NCBI GenBank assembly: GCA_025175895.1
Contig: CM045987.1
Span: 39,396,113 to 39,460,112, forward strand
Length of the DNA: 64,000 nucleotides
Source: Wurfbainia villosa
Lineage: Eukaryota; Streptophyta; Magnoliopsida; Zingiberales; Zingiberaceae
Reading direction: 5' to 3'
This document shows, in pieces, positions 44,358 to 55,373 of this stretch. The position numbers were made by a program, and so were the translations under genes. Below the pieces are notes generated by a model, which saw nothing but the letters and a program-made list of their open reading frames with translations, did not search any database and was not told the DNA's origin. The number at the start of each line of letters is the position of its first letter. Within the stretch, counting starts at the first letter, position 1.

Positions 44358-45356
44358 CTAATTGAATGTTTACACATACATTGGGTTGTTAACACATTAA
44401 CAAGTATGCATCATATGCATAGCACCCAACTTCACCTCTCTTCACATCGACCTTGGAGTGAGTCCAACAAATCGATGCTCCAAGTTAAAGCCGACCCATT
44501 AATCGCGAAATAGTTTTAATATGGTTAGAGCGCATTCAACCAATTAGCCAGGCTTGGAGTGAGTCCAACAACCCAAACTAACGATTGACCTCTGACTCTT
44601 ACCATATTAGAGTTAAACTATTCCAATGATTTGAACATGTTCAGGTTCGAGTCGGGCTTGGAGTGAGTCCAACAACCCAAACAAGAAACAGAACTCTGGT
44701 TCTAACCATATTAATGGAAGGTGTAGGCTTTAATATTGAGTTAGGGTTTTTATGTCTCATCCTCTTTGCATGCAAATAACTATTATCTACATGGCATGGC
44801 ATACATGGCATACATCTACATGTCACGACACGCATGGCATAATGTTATGCATCTAATGCAATTACATGGCATACAATTATGTCATGTATATATTTCCTTA
44901 TATGTCATAACTATTTATGGAAATAAAATATGTTTAAGATTTGATTCTCCAAATCAAATCATAATTAAATTAGGAAACAAATTTCCAAATCTAATCACAT
45001 ATTTTATTCATGGAATTATTTGATTAAGGAAAATCTATTTAGGAAACCAATTTCCTAAATCATTAAAACTATTTATGGAAATAAAATATTTTAAGATTTG
45101 ATTTCCCAAATCAAATCATGATTAAATTAGGAAACAAATTTCCAGAATCTAATCAAATATTTTATTTATGAAAAATATCAATTTCCATAAATACTTCCAA
45201 CTTTCCAAAAGTGGAAGATTTCCATAAATACTTCTAGACTTTCCAAAATTGAAATATTTCCATAAATACTTCTAAATTTCCAAAATTAGAAAATTTCCAG
45301 AAATACATTATGACTATCGCAAAACCATTTTACGATTATGTCGAAACACAACCTGG
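44358..45356 (-). other. B leader joined to A2 (second B copy)
   Basis: This is the 5' leader of family B, aligning with 51690-52680. It is non-coding and AT-rich at its right end, with ~37-bp tandem units (TTTCCATAAATACTTC-type) at 45181-45305 and a ~160-bp duplication (44908 and 45068). Three small hairpins TTGGA-GTGAG-TCCAA lie at 44453, 44554 and 44658. The rest of this B body is missing. The open frames at 44641-45023 are not genes. Confidence 0.82.
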
Positions 45357-45368
45357 GCTCTGATACCA
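45357..45368 (-). promoter_or_regulatory. Primer-binding site of second B copy
   Basis: The minus strand reads TGGTATCAGAGC one base after the LTR end at 45370. It shows that the LTR at 45370-47547 also serves as the 5' LTR of a body to its left. Confidence 0.92.
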
Positions 45369-45369
45369 C

Positions 45370-47547
45370 TGTTGGGTTTCCGGCACCGCGGCGTGTGTGT
45401 GTTCGATCATGTTTCGTAAACATGAGCACAGCGGACGCAATAAAAATAATAAATACTCCTATTTATTACAACACACACAACACACGCATGCTATTACAAC
45501 AAGTGTAGACATAACCGTAAATTAAAATTGCAATAAAAGGAAATTAAACTACGTTATACCTTTCGTATGACGTGTAGCGGGAACGGCATCAACCGGAACG
45601 ATCCTCGTAAGAATCGTCTCTATCCGTATCCACGCCGAGCTCCTCGGGATGACTTCGCCAAGCCACGAGCTTCGTCTTCGTACGGGTTACTAGCCTCGTG
45701 TTGAAGACGACGTGATCGAGAGATGATCACGATCCGAATCCAAATTCGGACCTAAAAACAAGTCCTCAAGACTTGCTTCTCCGGAGAGGTATTCGTCAAC
45801 CGATTGACGAATCCTTCGTCCTCCACCTCAGAGGATTACCGGAGATCAAATCCCCGGTAGGTTAGCCGCTGTCGGAGCACTAACCGTCGTCCAAACGACG
45901 CTCCGACGAGAGGAGAAGAAGCTGTCCAGAAAACTGGACAGCTTGGTGGAGGAGATAGGCGCCGGCCAAAACAAGGAGACAAAAGCTCACCTTGATGCCG
46001 AACCTTTAGGATCACCGGAGGGTCGCCGAGGAGGTTCACCGGCCGAGCTTGACGGCAAGGGTCTTGACGGCACAATCAAATCAAGCGGCAAGGAGCTTGG
46101 GCGGCACAACCCGGTTGGGCGGCAACTCCTTGGAGGCTAGGGTTTTGATTTTGGATTAGGGTTTAAAATCCCTTAAGCCCACTTTTATAGAGAACTAATT
46201 CTCTTAATGGTTAATGGATCATATCCATAAAGCCCGTTAACCCGCTCCATTAAGATAAGTTAAAATAAACCAAACCATGATGGTTTATTTTAAGTTAAAA
46301 TGAACCAACCAACTTTTGGTTCATTCGCTTAAAATAAACCAAACCCTTTGGTTTATTCTTATCCATTGGATTAGAACCAAACCATTTTGGTCCATCCATT
46401 ACGTCTCCCATCCACGCTTCCATTGCGATCAAACAATTTCATGCTCGCTTTATGTTTGGTCCAACCAAACATAGTTTCTTTCGAGAATCTCATTCTCAAG
46501 CTCGCTTTTAAATCCTTGATTACACTTCAGCGTGTGACCAAATAGGTTCTCGGTTTATGTTGGCCGCCTATAATTAACCATTAATTATAGAACGATCATG
46601 AGTGGCACCTAGTAGTACATCATGATCCCCAATTAACCAAAAGATCAACGCTTGATCCGTAACTATTTCAAACCCTTCAAGAGCTTCGAATGAATCGCGG
46701 CCCCATTCCTTCACTCATCTTATACCCACTTGGTTCAGGACATGGTCTATTGTGTCACCCTCACTAGGTCGACTCACGCCACACCTAGCCCAAGTATCAT
46801 TTCGCCCCACGGATTCTAGTTACTCCACATGTATCAAGAGTACCTTACTCTAAACATGTAATGCTTTGGCCAAAGACTTTAGTAACAATCCGACGAGAGG
46901 CCATGGGTATACATCTCCTCGCAAGGAGTGGTGAATCCTTTATAGGCTATTCAAACACCTTCGATCACTTTGACTTATACCCAATCATCCCGGGTCCACA
47001 TCTCCTTAGAGATGTTTGCTTAAGATGTCAAAGCATAAGTCTCCATGATCAAGATGACTTGAATACCGCAAGTCAAAGGAACATCGCACTTAAGCCACAG
47101 TAAGAACTTCATTGACATATCTATATATGCAGAGAACCATATGAAGTCTTACTCGGGTCACTCCAATGAACTAGTTACCATAACTAGCATCCACGATTAA
47201 CTCCGGACATCACTATGTCTCCAGCCAGTGAGAATCAGCTGCTTGGATACACCAAGGAGTATACCTCGTGCTAGTCTCTACAGAATTGATGGTGTCCAGA
47301 TTCATCAATTCATCGACTAGGGATAATTCCGATACATCACAATTACACATGTAGAGATACTCACTAGTTGTGATCCAATCACAAATTCTCTCATGCTGTG
47401 AATCGTATCGTGGACATTCAGTAAATGAGTTTAAGATCCAATCAAATACATAAAACATGTATACTCAAATAGTGAATCTTCATTTATCATATAAATGGTT
47501 CATACATAAGGCGATTGCCTTAGGACATCTCTCATATATTACTAACA
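45370..47547 (-). repeat. Family-B LTR shared by two B bodies
   Basis: 2178 bp; on plus it runs from TGTTGGGTTTCCGG to TACTAACA. It is the 3' LTR of B1 (PPT-like CCAAGTGGGAGTC on the minus strand at 47548-47560) and has a PBS on its other side. It matches the solo LTR 5625-7803 in length. In minus sense the TATA box is near 46180-46190. Confidence 0.92.
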
Positions 47548-47661
47548 GACTCCCACTTGGCCTAATGCCAATCGCTACGGTATCCTATACCATAAGCACT
47601 AACATGACCCTCAAACTTACTTTGAGGTAATGCTTTAGTCAAAGGATCCGCTAAGTTCCTT

Positions 47662-48447
47662 TCAAAGGGGAATTTTCTCGATTTGTATTTCGTTCCTACT
47701 TATGATCTCTCCGATAAGATGATAGCACATGTTTGGATCGTTGATGAGACCTTGGCTCTTTCGCCTGCAATTGCTCCATTGTTGTCGCAGAGATGGTATT
47801 GCTTCAACAATGGCCGGAATCACACCAAGTTCATGAACGAACTTCTTGATCCAAACCGCTTCCTTTGCTGCTTCCGAAGCTGCAATATATTCTGCCTCAG
47901 TGGTAGAATCCGCTACACTCTCTTGTTTGGAACTTTTCCAACTCACTGCGCCCCCATTCAAGGTGAACACGTATCCAGACTGAGACCTGGAATCATCCTT
48001 GTCTGTCTGGAAGCTGGCATCCGTATACCCGCGTATCACCATGTCCCCTTCTCCATATATTAGGAACACATCCTTAGTTCTTCTCAAGTACTTAAGGATC
48101 GTCTTACCCAATGATCCATTCCTCGATCGGGATCGCATCTCGCCGTGACACTCAGCATACGATACATCGGGCCTCGTACATAACATAGCATACATGATAG
48201 ATCCTATTGCGGATGCATAGGGAATCTTACTCATGCAAATCCTCTCGTCTTCTGTGCGCGGACACATAGACTTCGAAAGGTGTACCCCATGCCTGATGGG
48301 TAGGAAACCTTTCTTGGATTCAGACATGCTAAACCTCTTTAGCACTCGGTCTATATATGTAGACTGCGAAAGACCAAGCAACCGTTTCGATCTATCTCTA
48401 TAGATCTTAATCCCGAGGATGTAGGTTGCTTCTCCCAGGTCTTTCAT
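47662..48447 (-). pseudogene. B1 RT end and RNase H
   Basis: The frame of 261 residues begins MKDLGEATYILGIKIYRDRS and runs through STYIDRVLKRFSMSESKKGF, YASAIGSIMYAMLCTRPDVS, GYTDASFQTDKDDSRSQSGY, SWKSSKQESVADSTTEAEYI and AASEAAKEAVWIKKFVHELG. The expected YCDNNGA-like region is garbled (PSLRQQWSNCRRKS), which shows compensating indels. RNase H acidic residues in TDAS and TTEAE are kept. The gap 48448-48480 separates it from the RT frame. Confidence 0.9.
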
Positions 48448-48480
48448 GGAGAATGTCTTGGATAACCAAACCTTAATCGA

Positions 48481-49695
48481 TCAGAAGATTGACACATCAT
48501 TTCCTATAAGTAATATGTCATCGACATACAATACTAGGAACACGACTGCACTCCCACTAACCTTCTTGTACACACAAGGTTCGTCTGGATTTTGTGAGAA
48601 ATCAAACTTTTTGATCGTCTCATCAAAACGGATATTCCATCTCCTGGATGCTTGCTTCAATCCATAAATGGATCGTCGCAATTTGCATACCTTGGTTTTA
48701 TCAACCGATGTGAAACCCTCAGGCTGTATCATATACACGTCCTCGAGCAGGTTTCCATTAAGGAAAGCTGTTTTCACATCCATCTGCCATATCTCATAAT
48801 CATAATGAGCTGCTATGGCCAGGAGCATCCGAATGGATTTAAGCATAGCTACAGGCGAATAGGTTTCGTCATAATCAACACCTTGTTTTTGACGATATCC
48901 TTTCGCCACCAATCTAGCCTTATAGGTAATCACATTACCATCAATGTCGGTTTTCTTCTTGAAAACCCACTTGCACCCTATAGGCTTTATGCCTTCAGGT
49001 GGGTCAACCAAGTTCCAAACTTGGTTTTCGTACATGGAATCCATTTCCGACTTCATGGCACCAAGCCACTTATCCCTTTCTGAACTTGTCAGCACTTCTT
49101 CATAACTGGTAGGCTCCTCATCATCAATGAGTAACACGTCGTTCGATTCACTTACGAGAAATCCATATCTCTCAGGAATATTGCGTGTTCTACCAGATCT
49201 ACGAAGATGTGGTGTTACAATAGGTCCAGCCGATTGCTCATCACTATGAGTTGTCGACTGTTGTGCTTCACCAGGTATCTCATCAATGTCTATTTGAGTC
49301 TCTCGAGCCTCCTCAAGCTCAACGACACTCCCACTGTTTTCTTGCAAGAGAAACTCTTTCTCTAGAAACACAACATGCCTTGAAACAAACACCTTTTGTT
49401 CCACAGGATGATAGAATTGGTAACCCCTTGTTTCCTTAGGGTATCCAATAAATAGACATTTATCAGACTTAGCATCCAGTTTGTCTGATACAGTCCGCTT
49501 CACATAAGCAGGACAACCCCATATCTTCAAGTAAGATACATGAGGTTTCTTACTAGCCCATATCTCATATGGAGTAGTAGAGACTACCTTGGTAGGCATT
49601 CTGTTTAACAAGTAAACAGCTGTCTGAAGTGCATAACCCCAAAAGGACTTGGGAAGAGTCGCATGATTCATCATTGACCTGACCATGTCCAACAA
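48481..49695 (-). pseudogene. B1 integrase tail and reverse transcriptase
   Basis: This 404-residue frame is the longest open pol frame of family B. It has LPKSFWGYALQTAVYLLNRM, YLKIWGCPAYVKRTVSDKL, CLFIGYPKETRGYQFYHPVE and an acidic linker with PHLRRSGRTRNIPERYGFLV. RT follows: VWNLVDPPEGIKPIGCKWVF, ARLVAKGYRQKQGVDYDETY, MDVKTAFLNGNLLEDVYM, GLKQASRRWN and catalytic FLVLYVDDILLIGN. All RT core motifs are intact; the frame ends at 48481 by a stop or indel before MKDLGE. It is a relative of A but clearly diverged. Confidence 0.92.
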
Positions 49696-50640
49696 GGTCC
49701 TTCATTTCCTCGATACACCATTATGTTGTGGTGTATAGGGCGGAGTCCATTGAGACAATATGCCATTGTCTCTTAGATAATCAAGAAACTCTTGACTTAA
49801 GTATTCACCACCTCGATCCGATCGAAGTATTTTAATACTTTTGTCATGTTGTTTCTCTACTTCATTTCTGAATTCTTTGAACTTTTCAAAGGCTTCACTT
49901 GTGTTTCATCAAGAACACATACCCAAACCGTGAGTGATCATCGGTGAAGGTAATGAAGTAGCTATAGCCTCCTAATGCTTGAGTTGACATAGGTCCACAT
50001 ACATCAAGATGTACTAGACCTAGTAACTCTCCCACTCGCTCACCTTTCCAAAGAAAAGGTAACTTAGTCATCTTGCCTTTTAAGCATGATTCGCATGTAT
50101 CGTATGAATCCAATTCAAACGATTCCAGAATTCCACATCGGTGTAATTCGGACATGCTTTCTTGCTTATATGGCCAAGACGACAATGCCACATATAGGAG
50201 TCTATTTGATTATCCTTTCGAGCACGCTGTTGCTCGCCGATATTGAAAATGTCCTTTGGATACGTCCCAACGTATAAATGCCATTACTCAAAGTTCCAGC
50301 CCATAAAGTACGCCATTCAAAGTTATATAACAACAATTGTTACTAAACGTTAAATGGAAACCATTTCTATTTAAGGAAATAGAAACAATGTTCTTTATTA
50401 GAGAAGGAACATAATAGCAATTGTCCGTTCAAGACTAGTCCACTAGGAGCTTCAAAGAAATAAGTTCCGATGGCGATCGAAGAACCTTTGCTCCATTGCC
50501 AACTCGCAAATTTGACTCTCGACAAGTCTTCTTCTATTCCTTAGCCCTCATGTATGTCATTACATATATGTGAGCTACACCCAAGATCCAATACCCAAGT
50601 GTCTAAGGAAATAGAATGACAATCAATAACGAAGATATCA
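49696..50640 (-). pseudogene. B1 protease and integrase core
   Basis: At about 50600-50550 a frame reads WVLDLGCSSHICND, the copia protease active site, but with DLG instead of DTG/DSG, which should inactivate it. The frame 49895-50191 has the integrase CESCLKGKMTKLPF, VHLDVCGPMSTQALGGYSYF and ITFTDDHSRFGYVFLMKHK. The stretch 49700-49890 in broken frame has LRSDRGGEYLSQEF and a PQHNGV box. The His pair of the HHCC site lies in broken frame near 50170-50200. Confidence 0.85.
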
Positions 50641-51282
50641 AGAGGATGGGGCATCGGATGCCTTCTTCTTCTTCATGGACTCAAGATAAATCTTGCGTTT
50701 CTTCGCCAAGGGCCTTCCTTGCCACAATGATGGCAAGTGCCCTTTACTGTTCCGACTTCTTTGCCTTTTTGTTCTTTCCTTTCTTCTGTTCTTTTGCCTT
50801 CCTCTTAGAACCTTTCTTTGAGGAATCAACTACCAGAACCGCCTTCTCCTCATGCTTCACAGAAGGCTCCACAGTCCTCAGCATATTGAGGAGCTCGGGA
50901 ATGGTGGATTCCAATTTGTTCATCCGATAGTTCATCACAAATTGCGAGAAACTCTTGGGCAAACAATGCGAATTAAGTCAATACTTAACTCATGATCCAT
51001 CACAAAACCGAGGGTAGCTAGCCGCCGATGTACCTGCTCATCTTTAGCACAAATGCTACACGAACCTTCTTGCATCTTCGTGGTGAAGAGGAGCCTAGAG
51101 ACCTCGAACCTTTCGGATCTCGCTTGCTCATCGAACAACTCATGAAGATGGAAGACCATAGTATTAGCATCCATATGTTCATGCTGCTTTTGCAGCTCAG
51201 GTACCATCGCCGCTAGCATGATGCAACTTGCCGTAACCGCCACATGCTTCGATAGACCAACATTTGGTCTGAGTTGCATCAT
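50641..51282 (-). pseudogene. B1 Gag
   Basis: The frame 50935-51282 has the Gag core (KHVAVTASCIMLAAMVPELQ, MDANTMVFHLHELFDEQARS, ERFEVSRLLFTTKMQEGS) and breaks near 50990. The frame 50744-50962 continues with SFSQFVMNYRMNKLESTIPE, LLNMLRTVEPSVK and a Lys-rich basic patch. A third frame gives a damaged knuckle near 50700-50745 (CHHCGKEGPW, with Pro where the His is expected and the last Cys lost). Upstream of 51282 the N-terminus is in broken frame to about 51430. Confidence 0.84.
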
Positions 51283-52692
51283 CCTTAGACGGTGGGAAGA
51301 GGCTCTTCAAGGACATATGCTAGCTTTTCCGCCTTGAGAACAATTCTCGTGTTTCTAAGCCACCGTGAAGTTAGGCCCAATACTTGTTTGAATCCAAAAT
51401 AGTGCGCAAATTCAAAGACGCTCATGATCAATTTATTGACCTAGAAATACAAAACGAGCATATATGAGAAAAATGATTTTAAAATGCATCAATATACATT
51501 TATAAATCCCATTCATTTTTCAATTTCAAAACCCCAAAATCACTGAGATCGAGGTCCATCTCCGAATGGGCTGATATCCATCATAGATAAGAACAACCTT
51601 GAGTGAGTCCAACAAGCCATTCTTAGCTATGATGGTGGGTATCATATACCGATTACATATCATGTATATGTAACTATCACAATGTGCTATCAACTAATTG
51701 AATGTTTACACATACATTGGGTTGTTAACACATTAACAAGTATGCATCATATGCATAGCACCCAACTTCACCTCTCTTCACATCGACCTTGGAGAGTCCA
51801 ACAAATCGATGCTCCAAGTTAAAGCCGACCCATTAATCGCGAAATAGTTTTAATATGGTTAGAGCGATTCAACCAATTAGCAGCTTGGAGAGTCCAACAA
51901 CCAAACTAACGATTGACCTCGACTCTTACCATATTAGTAGTTAAACTATTCCAATGATTTGAACATGTTCGTTCGAGCGGGCTCGAGAGAGTCCAACAAC
52001 CCAAACAAGAAATGAACTCTGGTTCTAACCATATTAATGGAAGGTGTAGGCTTTAATATTGAGTTAGGGTTTTATGTCTCATCCTCTTTGCATGCAAATA
52101 ACTATTATCTACATGGCATGGCATACATGGCATACATCTACATGTCACGACACGTATGACATAATGTTATGCATCTAATGCAATTACATGGCATACAATT
52201 ATGTCATGTACATAATTTCCTTATTTGTCATAACTATTTATGGAAATAAAATATGTTTAAGATTTGATTCTCCAAATCAAATCATGATTAAATTAGGAAA
52301 CAAATTTCCAAATCTAATCACATATTTTATTCATGGAATTATTTGATTAAGGAAAATCTATTTAGGAAACCAATTTCCTAAATCATTAAAACTACTTATG
52401 GAAATAAAATATTTTAAAATTTGATTCTCCAAATCAAATCATGATTAAATTAGGAAACAAATTTCCAGAATCTAATCAAATATTTTATTTATAGAAAATA
52501 TCAATTTCCATAAAATACTTCCAACTTTCCAAAAGTGGAAGATTTCCATAAATACTTCTAGACTTTCCAAAATAGAAAAATTTCCATAAATACATCTAAA
52601 TTTCCAAAATTAGAAAATTTCCAGAAATACAGGATGACTATCGCAAAACCATAATTACGATTATGTCTAAACACAACCTGGGCTCGATACCA
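51283..52692 (-). other. B1 5' leader with degraded PBS
   Basis: This is non-coding. 51690-52690 aligns with 44358-45368. The PBS position (52674-52690) reads on minus TGGTATCGAGCCCAGG, where the other copy has TGGTATCAGAGCCCAGG. The ~37-bp repeats are at 52500-52630. Nothing coding is seen beyond the Gag N-terminal remnant near 51283-51430. Confidence 0.78.
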
Positions 52693-54799
52693 TCAAGGTT
52701 TCCTAAGATCACAAGGCAGGTGTGTTCGATCATGTTTCTAAACATGAGCACAGCGGAAGCAATAAAAATAATAAATACTCCTATTTATTACAACACACAC
52801 AACACACGCATGCTATTACAACAAGTGTAGACATAACCGTAAATTAAAATTGCAATAAAAGGAAATTAAACTACGTTATACCTTTCGTATGACGTGTAGC
52901 GGGAACGGCATCAACCGGAACGATCCTCGTAAGAATCGTCTCTATCCGTATCCACGCCGAGCTCCTCGGGATGACTTCGCTAAGTCACGAGCTTCGACTT
53001 CGTACGGGTTACTAGCCTCGTGTTGAAGACGACGCTTCGCCCTCCACCTCAGAGGATTACCGGAGATCAAATCCCGGTATGTTAGCCGCTGTCGAGCACT
53101 AACCGCCGCCCAAACGACGCCCGACGATTTAGGAGAAGAAGCTGTCCAGAAAACTGGACAGCTTGGTGGAGGAGATAGGCGCCGCCAAAACAAGGAGACA
53201 AAAGCTCACCTTGATGCCGAACCTTTAGGATCACTGAGGGTCGCCGGAGGTTCACCGGCTGGAGCTTGGATGCCGGCAAGGGTCTTGACGGCAGCACAAT
53301 CAAGCTGGGCGGCAAGGAGCTTGGGCGGCACAACCAGGTTGGGCGGCAACTCCTTGGAGGCTAGGGTTTTGATTTTGGATTAGGGTTTAACAATCCCTTA
53401 AGCCCACTTTTATAGAGAACTAATTCTCTTAATGGTTAATGGATCATATCCATAAAGCCCGTTAACCCGCTCCATTAAGATAAGTTAAAATAAACCAAAC
53501 CATGATGGTTTATTTTAAGTTAAAACGAACTCAACCAACTTTTGGTTCATTCGCTTAAAATAAACCAAACCCTTTGGTTTATTCTTATCCATTGGATTAG
53601 AACCAAACCATTTTGGTCCATCCATTACGCCTTCATAAGACGCAGCCCATCCACGCCTATCCATTGCATCAAACAATTTCATGCTCGCTTATGTTTGGTC
53701 CAACCAAACATAGTTTCTCTCGGCCTCGAGAATCTCATTCTCAAGCTCGCTTTAAATCCTTTGATTACACTCGCAGCGTGTGACCAAATAGGTTCTCGGT
53801 TTATGTTGGCCGCCTATAATTAACCATTAATTATAGAACGATCATGAGTGGCACCTAGTAGTACATCATGATCCCCAATTAACCGAAAAGATCAACGTTG
53901 ATCCAGAACTATTTCTGAAACCCTTCAGTAGCTCGAATGATTCGTGCCCCATTCCCTTCACTCATCTTATACCCACTTGGTTCAGGACATGGTCTATTGT
54001 ATCAGTCCCCACTAGGCTGACTACGTCACACCTAGCCCAAATATCATTTCCTCGTCCTACGGATTCTAGTTACTCCACATGTATCGAAGAGTACCTTACT
54101 CTAAACATGTAATGCTTTGGCCAAAGACTTTAGTAACAATCCGACGAGAGGCCATGGGTATACATCTCCTCGCAAGGAGTGGTGAATCCTTTATAGGCTA
54201 TTCAAACACCTTCGATCACTTTGACTTATACCCAATCATCCCGGGTCCACATCTCCTTAGAGATGTTTGCTTAAGATGTCAAAGCATAAGTCTCCATGAT
54301 CAAGATGACTTGAATACCGCAAGTCAAAGGAACATCGCACTTAAGCCACAGTAAGAACTTCATTGACATATCTATATATGCAGAGAACCATATGAAGTCT
54401 TACGGCTGGTCACTCCAATGAACTAGTTACCATAACTAGCATCCACGATTAACTCCGGACATCACTATGTCTCCAGCCAGTGAGAATCAGCTGCTTGGAT
54501 ACACCAAGGAGTATACCTCGTGCTAGTCTCAACAGAATTAATGGTGTCCAGATTCATCAATTCATCGACTAGGGATAATTCCGATACATCACAATTACAC
54601 ATGTAGAGATACTCACTAGTTGTGATCCAATCACAAATTCTCTCATGATGTGAATCGTATCGTGGACATTCAGTAAATGAGTTTAAGATCCAATCAAATA
54701 CATAAAACATGTATACTCAAATAGTGAATCTTCATTTATCATATAAATGGTTCATACATAAGGCGATTGCCTTAGGACATCTCTCATATATTACTAACA
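52693..54799 (-). repeat. 5' LTR of B1
   Basis: 2107 bp; pairs with 45370-47547. The inner end is damaged (TCAAGGTTTCC where the partner has TGTTGGGTTTCC). About 120 bp present in the partner (around 45710-45825) are deleted near 53033. Open frames at 54079-54354 and 54465-54710 match those in other B LTRs. Confidence 0.9.
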
Positions 54800-55373
54800 C
54801 CTACAAATAAAAGCAGTGACTCCGATGGGAAGGATACTCCTATTTGCATCTAAGTGTTCACCATTACTCGATACCAAGGAAATTATCTCGGGTTATGTGC
54901 CTTCTGATGGGGAAGTACACAAACTCCTAAATAATTTTCTATAACCATATCTGACCCTGTGATCCACAAACAAACTCATCCGATGGGGAGGAAGGCACTC
55001 AGAGCCGACGCGCAAGTTTGTTTGCATCACATGTCAAATCGTAATGGAGGCCGTGGAAATTTATAAAAAAATATCCCTCTCCCACTTAGTAATTTAATAT
55101 TGAGGAATTTTCTAGCTTACGACATGCATATCAAACAATAAGCAATAAATATGAAAAATAAATATTTTCCAACTATTATGGCTTTTGTCTTCAATATGTC
55201 TCCTGTCGTATCATCATCTCGTCCGCTCCTCCCTACCCCATGTACAAGCCATCCAGAGATCCGAGCTGAGAAAAATCTATTTTAATTTACATCCATCGAT
55301 CATATACTCCACTAGGGAGTGTACATGAAATCTAGATCAAAAGTAAACTAAAATAAAAAGAATGGCTAAACAA
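54800..55373 (-). other. A2 5' leader
   Basis: This is non-coding and matches 5506-5624 plus 7804-8270 of A1. It contains the empty AAGTA site (54913-54917). It is cut at 55373 by the F LTR, so the rest of the leader, the PBS and the 5' LTR of A2 should lie right of the window. Confidence 0.85.

Larger units (their letters stand above)
47548..54799 (-). mobile_element. Element B1: copia family B, body and 5' LTR
   Basis: This is a minus-strand copia with its 5' LTR at 52693-54799 and a body from 47548 to 52692; its 3' LTR is 45370-47547. The order in sense direction is LTR, degraded PBS, ~1.4 kb leader, gag, protease, integrase, RT, RNase H, PPT, LTR. The right flank CCTAC (54800-54804) is A leader. 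The left duplication is missing because a second B body follows, so the insertion is a tandem. Confidence 0.9.
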
